This document shows, piece by piece, positions 1-12,800 of a stretch of DNA of 64,000 nucleotides. A program made the translations under genes and the position numbers. The stretch covers positions 3,968,001-4,032,000 of the forward strand of contig OZ234501.1 of the NCBI GenBank assembly GCA_965153455.1, in the 5' to 3' direction. The notes under the pieces were generated by a model. It searched no databases and was not told where the DNA came from. It was given only the letters and a program-made list of their open reading frames with translations. The DNA is from Sphagnum compactum. Its lineage: Eukaryota; Bryophyta; Sphagnopsida; Sphagnales. The number at the start of each line of letters is the position of its first letter. Within the stretch, counting starts at the first letter, position 1.

Positions 1-362
1 TAATCTATATTGACCTACTTTAACAAATCTAATTTACTATAGCTTAATTTAGACTAAATGACATAATTTAGTCTAATTTAGTCTAATCTAACTTAATTTA
101 ACAAAATTTAAATTAATTTATCTTAGTTTAAATTATCCTAATTTTAACCTAGCAAAATATAAGTAACTTAATTTAGCTTGGTTTAATCAATTTTAGACGG
201 TTTTAAAAAAAACCAAATTGAAGCAAATTTAACCAAAATTAACCCAAGTTTAACGTAAATGGTTTAATTTAACCATGTTTTGTCAAGTTTATTCAAGTTA
301 GTCTAAGTAGCCATGTTTAGCCAAATTTAGCATCAATACATTATTTTAGTTTAACTTATCCA
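1..362. repeat. Degenerate 'TTTAGCC/TTTAATT' short tandem array, left part
   Basis: Imperfect repetition of roughly 11-13 bp words such as AATTTAGTCTAA, TTTAACCAAA and TTTAGCCAAA. The same composition resumes at 3062, directly after the inserted CACTA-type element, so 1-362 and 3062-3600 were one continuous array. No coding potential seen. Confidence 0.6.
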
Positions 363-774
363 CACTAGTAGAAAATGGCCATTTTGCGACTGGTCCATGT
401 GACTAATTTTTAGTTGCAAGCGACATTTGCAACTAAAATTTTAATAGTCGCGTTGAACAAGTCGCATTGACACTAGTTGCAAACAACAACGAATTTTGGA
501 TGAAAGAAAAGTCAACAAATACGTTTTCATCCTGTGACTAGTCATATACGTATTGTCGTTTGCAACTAAGATGCGACTTTTTTGGTGAACAATGGGAACA
601 AGTTATGTGTTGCCACGTGTCCCAACTCTTAATAATTGAAAATATTTTATTATTATTTTGAAATAATCTAAGATGTTTAATTTTTATGTTTGGATGGTTT
701 AGATTGTGACACGTGGTGCAATAAAATTTTGCCACGTGGCATATTAATTGATATTTTCCAAATTAAATTTAAAT

Positions 775-946
775 CAATATTTAGGTATGTAGGTTACATT
801 AAGTACCTACCTATAGACCTACCTACCCATTTAGGCTAAACACCTATCTAGATAGGACTTATTTACCTACCTAGGCCAAATACCTACTTAGGTAGGTAGG
901 TAGGTAGAAAAATAGGTAGGCAAGTTAGGGAAGTAGGTAGTTAGGT
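775..946. repeat. TAGG/CCTA tetranucleotide tract inside CACTA copy A
   Basis: Runs of TACCTACC followed by GGTAGGTAGG, switching strand sense within the tract. Similar tracts lie at the same relative place in the relic at 35.05 kb and elsewhere in the window (38.4-39.0, 45.9-46.1 kb), so the tract appears to belong to the element family. Confidence 0.75.
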
Positions 947-1060
947 GTAAATACATGAATATTTATATTTTACTTTGGGTCAAGTCATATTTAATGACTC
1001 ATCCCATATGCCCATCTATTTTCATATGTAAATGTAAGACAAAACACCTTGTTTATATAC

Positions 1061-1206
1061 TTTTCGAGATGGGAATGAAAGCCAAAACATATGGGATAAA
1101 CTTTTTAGTTGCAAGTCGTTTACGACTAGAAATGTTCAGTTGCAAACGACTTGCAATTAAAAAGTTTATCCCATATGTTTTGGTTATCATTCCCATCTTG
1201 AAAAAT
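1061..1206. repeat. Near-perfect long inverted repeat (arms ~60 bp)
   Basis: The left arm, containing GATGGGAATGAAAGCC and AAACATATGGGATAAAC, is mirrored by the right arm GTTTATCCCATATGTTT and ATCATTCCCATCTTG, around a loop of about 20 bases. The innermost parts, TTGCAAGTCGTTT and AAACGACTTGCAA, pair fully. The whole would form a long hairpin in RNA or single-stranded DNA. It lies inside CACTA copy A. A diverged form of the same words occurs near 4450-4605. Confidence 0.8.
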
Positions 1207-2818
1207 ATATAATTAAGTAAATAAGTGACACCAACTAGTTAACTAATTAACTAATATAATTATTAATTATTTAACGAATGAAATATAGAAAAATAAATTA
1301 ATAAACTTGCTAATTAATTAATTACCAACTAAACTAGAAACTAACTAATTATTTATAGTAATAATAATCAATATCTTATTATTACTGAATTTATTATATT
1401 ATTAATAAAAATTAATTAATTAATTAGTTAGATAAACCATAATATTATATTAACTATAATAATCTATCAACCAATTTAATCAACTAGTAATTGGCTAATA
1501 TTGAAATATTTAGCTAATTATTACTAAGTAATAAATTATTATTTCGTAACCAAATAAGTTAATATAATAACTGAAATATTCAGTATTTAATTATTAATAA
1601 CTATTAATTATAAATATTGACTATTAGGTTTTTTATATTTAATAATATAATTAAAACCTAGCCTAGGGCAACTATTTTATTATAATTACTCCCATTATTA
1701 ATTTCATTTATATAGTTAATAGTAAATATAAAAGTAAATATTTAATAGTAAAAATATCAGTAATTTAATTATTATTGTAGCTAGTTGGTAGCCAAGGTTA
1801 ACTATTTTATTATTATTATTCATATTATTAATTCACTCATTAATCGATTTATGAAATATTACAATAAATATTATACATTTTTAATAATTATATTTTTCCT
1901 TTGAAAATAATTTCTGCATTTGTATAATAATTTATTAGATTTCCATTCTAACTAATACAGTAATCATTATAAAGTATAAAATAATAGAACTGAAAATTAA
2001 AAATATATATTAGTAAATGATTATAATAATTGACTTATTAATAATTAATATTAATAAATAGCAACTATAAATTTTAAATACAAAAAATTAAAACTATATA
2101 TTAATATTTTAAATAATTATTATATTAATCTAATAATATTTCATAATTGATTACTTATAATAATAATAACAATAATGTAATTTTTCACTAGCCTAGGTTA
2201 GCTATTTTGTTACTATTATTATTATTATTATTATTATTATATGTCACTTGTTAGACTATTATGATTTACTATAATTAAGTTTTCATTTTTTTAAGAAATA
2301 AAAATTAATTCGTAATAAGTACTTTAGTCATTTTATAATAATTTAATAATATATTAAAAAATTTATAATTACTTCAATAATTATATATATATTTTTTATC
2401 ATTCTAATATCATCATCATTATGATCATTATGTAACAAGATATTACTGTTTTTAAATTTTAGTTAAAGATAATATTTAAATTTAGTTTTTATTACATGTA
2501 ATTAATATAAAATTATAATATAATATTAATACAAATAATAATAAATGTCATTTAAATAATTTTAAGAAGTATAATAAAATGGTTTGGATAAACTTATAAT
2601 ATGGGCACAATATATTTAACAAATATCTTATGTATAATTTTGATATACTCAGAATATATACCATTTAATGTAACCATAATATCGAGGCCATTTATGATAA
2701 TCATAATATTTGAATACACATCTAATATGGTTGTTCATATACATTCAAATTATACATTTATAAATCCTAATACACCGAACTATATTTTTTAAAATTCACA
2801 AAATATACCTTTATATAC
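1207..2818. other. AT-rich interior of CACTA copy A, no gene
   Basis: Dense TAATTA/ATTAAT sequence with an (ATT)n run at about 2211-2240. No reading frame resembles a transposase. The part from about 2050 onwards is homologous to 30.9-31.8 kb. Confidence 0.6.
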
Positions 2819-3061
2819 TTATAGGGTTACAACTAAATTGGTCACATTTGCAACTAATGGGACATAAATTGTTCTTCTTGGATGAAAACTAACTAAATGT
2901 TGTTCACATGGAAGGATGAACACCAAACTAGTTGCACTGTAGTTGCAAATATGACCAACACAAGAAATAATTGCAAAAATGTCCAAATGTAGTTGCAAAT
3001 AACTGATAGTCGCATGTAGTCGCAAAGAGATTGGTTACATTTTAGCCAATTTCTAGTAGTG

Positions 3062-3600
3062 CCAGGTTTTGTCAAGTCTAGCAAAATTTAATTAAAAAAT
3101 AATCTATGTTAATTTAGGGTAAGTAGGCTAGGCTAAATAGTCTAATGTTAATTTAGTTTTGCCAAGTTTATCTTCAATATCCTAGTTTAACCGAATTTAT
3201 CTAAGTTTTGCCAAATGTAACTAGGTTTAACTTAAGTAACCAAGTTTTGCCAAATTTCGCTTAAGTGTTCTAGTTTAGCCTAATTTTTCCAAGTCTAGTT
3301 GAATTTATTAAATTTATTTATTTTAGCTTAATGAATATTAATTTTGTCAAGTTTTACCAAGTTTAACCAAATTTAGTTTATACAATTATGCTAGTTTAGT
3401 TAAGTTTAGCCTATTTTAACCTAGTCTAAATCTATGTTAATTTATGGTAAGTAGGCCTACATTTAGTTTAAGAATGTTTAAATTAATTTAAATTAATCTA
3501 TGTTAGCCAAGGTTAAGTTATTACGTAGCGTAAATTCGCCTAAATCAACCTAGGTTAGCCTAGGGTGAGTTAAGTTAACTTGAACTAGAAATATTATAAT
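3062..3600. repeat. Degenerate 'TTTAGCC/TTTTGCCAA' array, right part
   Basis: Continuation of the array at 1-362, with words such as TTTTGCCAAGTTTA and TTTAACCAAATTTAG repeated with drift. Its sequence joins 1-362 once the CACTA element and one CCA are removed. Confidence 0.6.
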
Positions 3601-3648
3601 TTATAAATTAGTGGTAAATAATAATCATCATAAATAAATAATGTGGTA

Positions 3649-3712
3649 CAATGGTTAAGAACTTGTTTTCCAAAGTGGAGGTGGAGAATTCAAGTTTTCC
3701 CACTTGTAAACC
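3649..3712 (+). repeat. tRNA-like module (A-box/B-box relic) 1
   Basis: The order TGGTACAATGGTTAAG ... GAATTCAAGTTTTCCC resembles the A box and B box of a tRNA gene at normal spacing. It cannot fold into a complete tRNA as far as I can see. It is one of at least eight such modules in the window, so it is probably a SINE- or tRNA-derived repeat rather than a gene. Confidence 0.4.
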
Positions 3713-3861
3713 TAAACACCTAGAAACATAAACATTTAAATGTTTAGATACCTTGGTGGCTTACCTAGCTTATGAAGCTTTTTAAACACCTAGGCTAGGT
3801 TGCCTAGGGAAGGCCTTTTAGGCTAAGTCCCCAAGGTTAAGAGGCTAGCACATGAAAATAT

Positions 3862-3893
<32 letters not shown>

Positions 3894-4609
3894 GTTTTTA
3901 AAAGAATTATGACACATGTCACTTTGTGAGGTTGGCATGTGTTTCATTGGATCCAAAAATATGTCATTTGTGACTATAGTCATGGCGAATAGTAGTCGTT
4001 AAAGTGGTTGCAACTAGTGTGACTAGTGGTATTTATGACATGGTTTTATGGACTAGCAGTCATGTAATCATTTCGAATCATAGATGGCACATACGACTAC
4101 ATTTTTGTAGTCTTAAATGCCATTTTTTTGGTGTTGTGTTTAATATGGTTTGGGATGAATTGATAGTTAAATGACATGTGGCATACCCTAGGCCTATCCA
4201 TGTACGTGGTGCCTAATCACAGGTAACCATTTATTTACCTAGGCATGGGCTAGGTCTAAATTTAAGCCTCCTAATTTAGAGGCTTCGGTTAAAGCTAGAC
4301 TTAGGCACTTAAGTTAGGCCTAAACATAAGCAACCACATAACTTAAGCTAGTGCTATACCTAGGCATTGGTTAGGCCTACACCTAAATCACAAATAAACT
4401 TGTCCTATTTAATTCAACTTAGCCTTTAAGGTTGAACTTTTCTTATTGGCTCATCCCAAATGGCGGTTACATTTTCATGTTTACTTTGATTTTCCATCAT
4501 CCTAGTGCATTTGTTAATATATAATTTGGATTATGTAAATGGAAGCCAAACAATATGGGACAAACATTTTAGTTGCCATCTTGGAAAGATAAGACTAACA
4601 ACACACGTT
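3713..4609. other. AT-rich repeat-derived stretch, no gene
   Basis: Contains 'CCTAGGC' repeats, a (TA)n run near 3869-3892, and words shared with the CACTA family 1 ends (GCAACTAGTGTGACTAG, about 4008-4024). The segment about 4450-4605 is a diverged copy of sequence in CACTA copy A (about 1000-1110). No coding region recognised. Confidence 0.45.
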
Positions 4610-5115
4610 TAGAACTACACATTTTTAAACCTTTTTCATTTTTTGTCTAATTTGAGTGATGTAAAAAGTTATGGGAGTGCCAATTTAAGCTCTATATTAT
4701 CTTTTTAAGCTTTAAAAGTATTGGAGAAACACAAAACATGTCAAAATTAAATAATGTGTTTTTTCAAAAAATGACCCATTATTTTAAAATGTCATATCTT
4801 CTTCATTTCTTAATCATTTTGTGTTATCTAAAGAGCTATGGGTACACCAAACTAAGCTTTACATTGCTTCTTTAAGCTTCAACAACAAAAGACAAACAAA
4901 AAAAAACCACAAAGAACATGAATGTACTAAGTTTTAATGTGTGAATTTGGCCTATGACCAAGCACTTACCCCACCTACTGTCAATGCTTGTATCTTTTTC
5001 ATTTTTATTTCTTTTGAGGGATCTAAGTGGCCATGGGTGTGCCAAGTCAAGCTCTAAAACATCATTTGGAGGTTTAAAAACAAAGGAACCATGTATTAGG
5101 ATTTAAAATTCTCTA
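4610..5115. repeat. Three diverged tandem copies, period ~180 bp
   Basis: The core GGGAGTGCCAATTTAAGCT at about 4673 recurs as GGGTACACCAAACTAAGCT at about 4850 and GGGTGTGCCAAGTCAAGCT at about 5035. Each copy is preceded by a T-rich 'TTCATTTTTT' stretch and followed by a 'TTTAAGCTT' or 'GAGGTTTAAA' segment. Confidence 0.6.
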
Positions 5116-8100
5116 ATGGTTTAAATGTATGGTGGTTGACTAGTTTACCTTAATTGTAAACCTTGTGATAACGTAATTACAACCTTGTTTTAATTTAGTT
5201 AAACTTAAACCTAAACTAATAGTTTACCTAACATAGGCAAATTGTTAATTATGTTAATTACATGTAGCAAGTATTCAACAATAATGCTTAATTCCATATT
5301 TTATGATTCATTAAAATTATTATAAAATAATAATAATATATTAAAGTTTACTATTTAATAATATTTTATTATATATAATAAAATTATGTATTAGTTAAAA
5401 TATTTTAATATATAAAAAATTATATATATATATATAATAATACTACTATTGTAGTTAATATAAACTAGGTTGTTGTTTTATTATTATTATTTGTATTATT
5501 ATCTAACTTGTTATAACTACTATGAATTAATATAATTTACATTGAATAAGGATAAAATATAGTAAATCAATACTAGATGTCTAATTAACTATGTTAAAAT
5601 AATAAATATATCAAATACCATCCACGACAATAGGCTAACTTAAACTCACATTCACCATGGCTCAAACTTGAGAGAAATCACCACTTTCTCCCCCATAATA
5701 TATTTTGTATTTTCCTACATGGGCTACATAAAAATGATTTTTTTTTTTGTGATTCCCAATCAAGAGTTTCCATGATGCACCCCTAGGTTTATTGAATGGT
5801 ATTAGTGGTAAAAAAACCCTACCAATTTTTAGTTTTGTAACAAAATGTAAACCTAATGCGCATTCCCTAGATCCCAAGGTGAAAGAAGGTGTGAGAGCTT
5901 TGTGATGGGATTAAGAAAAAATCCTAAGTTGAGCTCAAAATATCACCAAAATAATGCACAAACCAAGAAAAGAAGGCGATTATTATAGTTTGGAACCAAA
6001 ATGGTACATGAACAAACTAAAAGCCTAAACATAGGTTTAGTAAACACCCCATTGATGGCCAATGGTCATTTTGGGAATTTTATTTCCAACCTTTCATATG
6101 ATTATAACTTGTGATTTAAGCCATTGATTTGAGAATGTGACCAAACTTTAGTTATTTTCTTTTCAAGACCTTTTCAATAGTGGAATGGAAGTTCAATTTG
6201 AACAAAGTTTGGAGATTTTTTTTTTCCAAAATTCCAACACTTTAGGTTTCTTAATTCCCAAAATAGGAATCCATTTCAAGAGAGTCTTAGGACTTATTTT
6301 CTTGCACTCTTCAACACTTGTGGGAGTGCACCCCTAGAACAACTTAGCTTCTTTCTTAGGTTGTTTCCCTTGTCATGCCCTAGCTTTGGTCACGAGCCAA
6401 GGCTAGGGTTATAATACTTAACAATTCATTTCTATTAGTTGTCAATGTTGTTGTCATTGTTATCATTTTAAAACATAGGCCCAAAGTTCAAATCTCTTAG
6501 TAATTGCATGTTACTTGACTAGGATTTTGGGCACAAGTAAGGTATGAATTGTAATGGGTAGGATCCTCATGGAGATTAGAGTTCAATTCCCCTTGAGCCT
6601 AAAATCGTTTGGATATGATGTTTGTGTTTTTTCATTTAAAGTTTTGTTTGGGAACTTTATCACATAGTTGTTATCAAAGGTTTCATTATATTTTCTTTGT
6701 GTGGAGTTTTTTCTAATGTTGTGACAAAGTTGTTCTTGAAGTTCTTTCAATGAAATATTTTTATAGTTAAAAAATTTTCTTTTAAATTTTTTGTTTCATC
6801 ACATTTTTTATATTGTATTGCATTCAATAGCATTATAAGCATATAACTTGAAGCATAATGTAATCACATGAACATATAGTCCTTGAAAACAAGGTCTTTC
6901 TTGGGACCCATAAAGACAAATACTTAGGTGGAAAACAACAAAGTAGTCTTGCTAAGATGTTAAACTTATCAAAATAATGGTTGTAATATGTAGGTTACTT
7001 ATAAAAATTCATACACAAAAAACCTTATTCGATCCTAAGGTAATAATGTCCAAGAGAACTAAAGTGTCAAAGGTACTTTAGTAATTAGAGGATTATTGGA
7101 TTTGAAAACAAGAAAAGTATAATTATTGAAGTTAAAACACAATATGTAATAACTAGGTAACCTAATGCAACAAATGATTCAAGAAATGAAACTATTATTG
7201 TTAAAGTATACCCTTTGTAAAGGGTTATTATAGTTTTAAACAAGAAATAACAAGTTTCCAACATCTCTAACATAGGATAACTACCTATTTGGATCATGCG
7301 AAGGGTGAATCTTGAGCTCCATTGTCTTGGGAAAAAAACCACTATAACACTTCAAAAATGGGTAGAAAAACTTTAACATATAAACACCAATATACAAAAA
7401 ATGCAATATAATTTTAACAATTACATTTTGGTTATAAGCTATTAGAACAACACCCATGTGCACATTCCACAAATTTCTATCACTATATTGAATAACCAAT
7501 CTACCTTACACACATGCCCCTTATTTTTGAGTTCTTCAACAAAATCCCCCTATGGGCTTACACTAAGGACAAGTCACACAACAAACACCAAATTCAACCC
7601 CTTAAGTAGATGAGGTAACCATTACCTATCTGTTCACAATCCTTACAAATCAACCTTATACCTTATTTTAGTCATTAAATTCTAGCCATCTAATTCCACC
7701 TAAATCCATGTAGATTACTAAACAAAATAGTGGATATAAGTCAACCACTACTCAAAACAATGGAAGTAATGGATTTTCAACCACTCCTACTTACGTTCAA
7801 TAATTTTGAATTATTGAATCATTGTAGTAAATAACAAAATCTAATGGATGAAATTGTAATATGTCCTTCAACAATCCTAAATGGCTATCCATGGGATCTC
7901 ACAACAATACTTTTAACACATTGTTTTAATAACCTATCCAAAGTAAACTATTCATTATCCTAACCATGGGTTCTCACGACAATTTTTAACATATAAAACC
8001 TAAAATAACCAATTTGATGAATGTATACAATTGGAGTTTGGCATAAACCTAAGCATGTCACTTATGGAATGCCAAAGGAACTAGATTGATATCTTTTGGC

Positions 8101-10200
8101 ATAGAATAATCCATTTTTCTTATGATTCAACCCTAGGACACACATATTGTGTTGAGGGACACAAGTCCTTAAATCTTACAACTTGATAGTTGTGAAAGCT
8201 TTGGACCTCAAGGCCTACAAGTTTGGGATATGAAACTTGTAGCTTAAAACATTAGGGCCCAAGGGACTTGGATTAGTCATTATTTTTGGATGAAATATTG
8301 CCAAAAAATGACACAATTTTTTCAAAACATAAAATTTTATTATAAATTCTCTTTTTTTTGGGCCTAAAAGCAACAAAAAAAAAACTATTTCTTTGGGGAG
8401 AGTGTTGCCACATTTATGCCTATTGCCTGCAATCTTAAAAGTTCCTTGAAATAATGTTGTTAGTTATGTTAAAGTTTTCTTTGGGATGGTTGCCACTTTG
8501 GTTCCACTAGGATATTGAAAAACAAAAATCTAACTTGGATATAAAAATTGAGGGCCAAATAAATGAAGGCCATGGGAAATTATGACTTTGAATGCATACC
8601 TATATGGGGGGTTTTTATTTTGGAGTCCAAGTTAACTTGTTTTTTATCATGATGGAGTTTGTGAATGATAATTTTATGTGTTGGGGGGGGTGAAGTGTGT
8701 GGGACTCCTAGGCCATTGCTGAAAAATTCCCACAAACACCCTAAGCCTATTATATTTTGGCCATTTGAAAAAAGAATTCGCCAACATTCCAAATCAAATG
8801 TCTAGGCCATTGGTGAAAGATCCGCAAACATTGTAAACCAAATAGCTTGCAAACACAATAAAATAGAGGTCCCATGGGCCATGAATAAGTATTGTAAAAG
8901 ACCTACAAACACTTTAGGCCAAAAGTCAAAGGTTATAGGGCGAAAGCCCCATGATTACTTTAAACTGAAGGCCTTATAAGCACACTAGCCCAACTCAATG
9001 AAGTAGCCTTAAGTGATAGAAATTAAAACATGAATTGAAGATCAACTTGTTTAGGTTTAAATTTTAGACACTAGATCAAGAGTTTATTTCAAGACAAAAC
9101 ATGTCTTGGCTAAAGATTTTTGATTTGGGGTTAGAATATTTTGAGCATTTTGGTTTAAGGTTGAAATTGCTTTTGGCACCTTGGCTTAGGGTTGGTCACT
9201 TTGGCCTAGCCCTAGAGGTAAGGGGTAAAAGCATGGTTAGGTGGTTCACTTTTGACATTTTGAAATTTGCACATTTTACATTAGCTATAGATTCCTACAA
9301 TTATAATAGCATTCAAAATGTAAATGCTATAATTATTCCTTATGTTTTTGGTCACAAATATTGGTAAACCACCTTAGACATGTGATTGGTAAAAAAATCC
9401 ATATGAAATCTTGGAGATTTCAATTGAATTGGAAAAAAATGAAAAAAATGACAAAGATCATAATATTTTGATTTTAAAAATGAAATGTTTTGTATTGAAA
9501 AAAATTGAACGCATTTTACTCTAAAATTCCTTATTTGATAATGGTTTATTTTAAATTTTAAATTTTGACACTACTATGAATGAGACGTTGTTAACTTTCT
9601 TTGAGTGACAAACGTAGTTTCATCATTTCAAATGTTCATTACAAGTCTATATTTTTTATAGAACTCATCCATAATTTTAAAAATGATTATCACAAAAATC
9701 TATTGCAACATGAATAATTAAAAAAATTGACAATGTTAATGTTCAATATGACTTCACATTTAAAATTCATTTGCAATCAAAACAATTGCAACTATGACAT
9801 TCCAACCTGTCCACCTAACTGTGCTTTCACCTTAAGTAAGTAACCTAAGAAAACCACCTTGATGTCCACCACCTTCACATGGTAGGCATCCACCTTATGC
9901 ATGCAAAATGACACAAACTTATTATTAAAACCTCGGTCTTGTGATTTCTCATACAAGTTTTTTACTACTGTTGTACCTTGTCGGCTTTGGCACAAATTAT
10001 ATTATTTTTTAAAATGCTGAAATTTTCAAAATTTACTTTTCTAAAAAAAATAAAAATTTGGGAAAGAAATGAAAAATCTTTTGAGATATTCAAGAACATT
10101 CTAATTTTCGAAATGGAATCTTCAGAATTGATTAATTATTCAGCATACATGTGCTGAAGCTGCCCCTGTACTATGGTATACCTATCAACCAAGTAGATGA
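5116..10200. other. AT-rich stretch, no recognisable gene
   Basis: Short open frames occur on both strands (for example about 7085-7499 minus, 9101-9367 plus), but none shows a family motif, codon bias or a plausible start, and they are what chance gives in this composition. A tRNA-like module lies at 6545-6598. Nothing else is supported. Confidence 0.5.
6545..6598 (+). repeat. tRNA-like module 2
   Basis: TTGTAATGGGTAGGATCC followed at tRNA-like spacing by GAGTTCAATTCCCCTT, resembling A and B boxes. It shares the 'gtAATGGgtaRgATCCtc' head with the module at 44648. Not a complete tRNA. Confidence 0.4.
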
Positions 10201-10229
10201 AAAGTTAAAACCAAAGAAATAGATGAAGA

Positions 10230-12800
10230 CGATCCAATGAACTACTATTGCAATCTCCCATCATGTGAATTTTGAGTTCAAACAGCATCTGGAGTTCAAG
10301 CAGCAGAAACAAAACTGCACAACCTACTACAACTTGTTGTGTCTGTAAAGTTTACCATGCAGCATTAGATGAGATGAGATGATGAAACCCTGCCAATCAT
10401 AAATAAACCAAAGCACCCAAAAGAGGGGAATACAAGGAACAAAATGGAAGGACCCGCGTCCAAGAAAACAAAAGAAGCACCTAAGAGGGCGAACTTAAAG
10501 GGCAACGTCAAGTTCACAAACCCTCCTCCTGTGGTGAGAAGCATATCAAATAAGGAAATAACATTAGAGCATTGAGCAATATAAGACAAAAATGAGTAAT
10601 TTGCTGAAAACCGTACATCTACAGAGACCCATTTGCGACATTCATGATATCACAGGGACCCATATACGTAGTACATACAGGACTGAATGGGCATGTAGTT
10701 TACGTACTGAATGGGGCAAGTGTAGGAACTTTAGAAAAAGGTCCACACCACAGTAACACTTTTCACTAAAAGCATAGATCTGCCAAACTGCTGACTCTAC
10801 CCATCAGCCCACAAGGCTCAAATGTCAGGTCTGTGTACACAAAGAGATTCCCCCACTTGGAAGCGCAGAAGTGTAAATCAAGGTGTTGGGAAGGTGGAAC
10901 AAACTTGATCACACCTACCCTGATCTTCTTCCTTTGCACTAAAAGTTGACTCACAAGCTCAGACTCAGGCAAGTGATTATTGATGAGCATGTGCCAGTGC
11001 TTTTAGGACTCACATATACTTTTTATCTTTCATAGTGGCTGATTTCAGTTTCAAGGCCCATACCCCTCCCCCCCCAATCTGACCAGACCAAGAAGGCAAC
11101 CCCCAGAGCTGTAAGGACCTCCTCGTTTTTGCATCTTGCATTTGCAGATACCTTTATTGAGCATAAAAAACCCTCAGGCATTTCCAAAAATGGAATGCTC
11201 ACCTTTGCTGCCATTCTGTTTTATTGAAACACCCAAGGTTGGTTTTCTTCTTAATTTTTTTAGAATCAATGATATCTGATGGGTACCAGTCGGGTACCTG
11301 CCAGGGATCACGGGACAAAAAAATAAAAAAAACAAGCGGTGATCTTTCTGCCATGTAAAGCCCTTGGGGACGAGCTTTACCAGATTTCGGCCCACACCTA
11401 GCTCTGCCTTGCGGGACCCTTATTCTGATAAAGCCAGTAGCCTCAGGCTTTACCGCGGCTATACGTAATCTGCTAAATTTCATCGAACTTCCAGCAAGAT
11501 GGTGAGCATGGTCCCAGTTAGAGCTATAGACCCCACGTTCTTCAGGGTCTGTTAGTATAGACCCAAAACTCATTCCACGAACATTTTAGAGGGACATTGC
11601 CCCAACCTCCCCCTTTTCAGAGTGTGTTAGTCCAGAGTCCAGAACCCAGAACTCCAGAAACATGGACACAAAGAGGTGTAGCAGTAGTGCTAAGTTGCTC
11701 CAATTTGATCTGACCCTAAGTGATATGTCCCTGCGGTAGGTTCGCACTGAGACCACATGATGGGGCAATCATGGCAGCGAGAGGAACCCAATGTGTGGTG
11801 AGGGCCTCACCACGGGTGGCAAGGTGGTACCGAGAGACAGCAAGCTGTCACCTCGAGTCAAGCTCGGTGCTGCCAAACGCCTTGATAACTCACCAAGGGG
11901 TGACTTGCAAGGAGCAAGGCACTTAGCTCCTGCGAGGGAGCTCCCTTACAAATTGGGTTGCTAGACCTTGTCAAGGCAACTGTGAGTCTTAAGTCCCTAG
12001 ACTAAAGGGAAGTCTGCAGCAAGACTATGTCCACAACTCATGGGTGTAGAATGAGTGTTGTGTCTTGGTTGTGAGCCTTGATGCCAAGGTTGGCTAATGT
12101 GTGTCATGTACAGTTAGCTATGAGCCTAGCCTGGGACTTGTGATAAGCGCGGAGTGCCTCGGTGAGAGCTAGAGGCCTCGGCACTAAAGAGACCTTAAAG
12201 AAAGACTGGTTTACCCCTCTAATGGGGACCATGCCAAAATGCTGTCCATATTTGCCCAAAAGGACAGGGTAGCAATGGGTCATGTTCTAAAAAAAGAATT
12301 GACATACACTAGAAAATGGCCAGGGTGAACTTACACTAGTACCTTCACCTTCTTGAGTGAGGCCTCTTAGACAATATATTTAACACAGGAAATATTCAAT
12401 TTAGACTCAAGGACCATGAATTTGTCTTGGGATGGAATATTTATAACTAGTGAGGCCTATGCTGCTGGCCAAAGTGTAAAAAATAGTATATAACTGCTCC
12501 AAGTGTGAATGGACCAGTGTTGGCCGGGTATCAACCAGGGCATAAACCAGGGTATTGGGTGCCCTGACTGCCAGGCATGAGTCAATGAAACAACTTCATG
12601 CAATACCTTACATGGGTGGGCCTTTCTTCTTCGATACACATGTCATGCCGGTACCTCGACATGTGTTGTGTTTTGCAAAGTGCCGAGATGCACTAGTGCG
12701 GTGGACATTTGCCGTCACACACCAATGCATGGCATCAAGGTTTAGGGTTAGAAGGTAGAAAGTTAGGTTAGATTTTTTGCTTTGAGGGTTGTTGAGGTGA
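10230..12800. other. GC-richer island of unknown origin
   Basis: Base composition rises clearly against both flanks, and low-complexity AT words vanish between about 10.3 and 12.8 kb. The longest minus-strand frame (11199-11573, 124 codons) shows no motif I know. A second minus-strand frame (10766-10990) reads like a protein exon (its start includes ESELVSQLLVQRKK) but I cannot name it. The text about 11.7-12.25 kb, rich in GAGGCCTC and GTGCCTCGG, could be structured RNA or an old organellar or transposon insertion. This could equally be a decayed gene fragment. A CACTA-like end (CACTAGAAAATGGCC) sits at 12308. No function is assigned. Confidence 0.35.

Larger units (their letters stand above)
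363..3061. mobile_element. Complete non-autonomous CACTA (En/Spm-type) element, family 1, copy A
   Basis: The left end reads CACTAGTAGAAAATGGCCA and the right end finishes TTTCTAGTAGTG, whose complement is CACTACTAGAAA, so the ends are inverted repeats starting with CACTA. The three bases just outside are CCA on both sides (360-362 and 3062-3064), the 3-bp target duplication expected for this superfamily. Subterminal zones are rich in short words around GCGACTA, TTGCAAC and TAGTCGCA (about 380-580 and 2820-3040), as is typical of transposase-binding subterminal repeats. The 2.7-kb interior is AT-rich and has no transposase, so it would need a protein supplied in trans. Related relics lie at 30.9-32.0 kb and 35.05 kb. 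What is seen: ends, duplication and subterminal words. Superfamily membership follows from known CACTA structure. Confidence 0.88.

Noticed and set aside
775-946. Telomere-like repeats
   Set aside because: The tracts are TAGG/CCTA tetranucleotides, not the plant TTTAGGG heptamer.
11199-11573. 124-codon open frame on the minus strand as a gene
   Set aside because: No motif, start context or neighbour supports it; it lies in a GC-richer block where long chance frames are expected.
10230-12800. Insertion of mitochondrial or plastid DNA
   Set aside because: No organellar gene, rRNA, tRNA or group II intron domain V could be read; kept only as a hypothesis.
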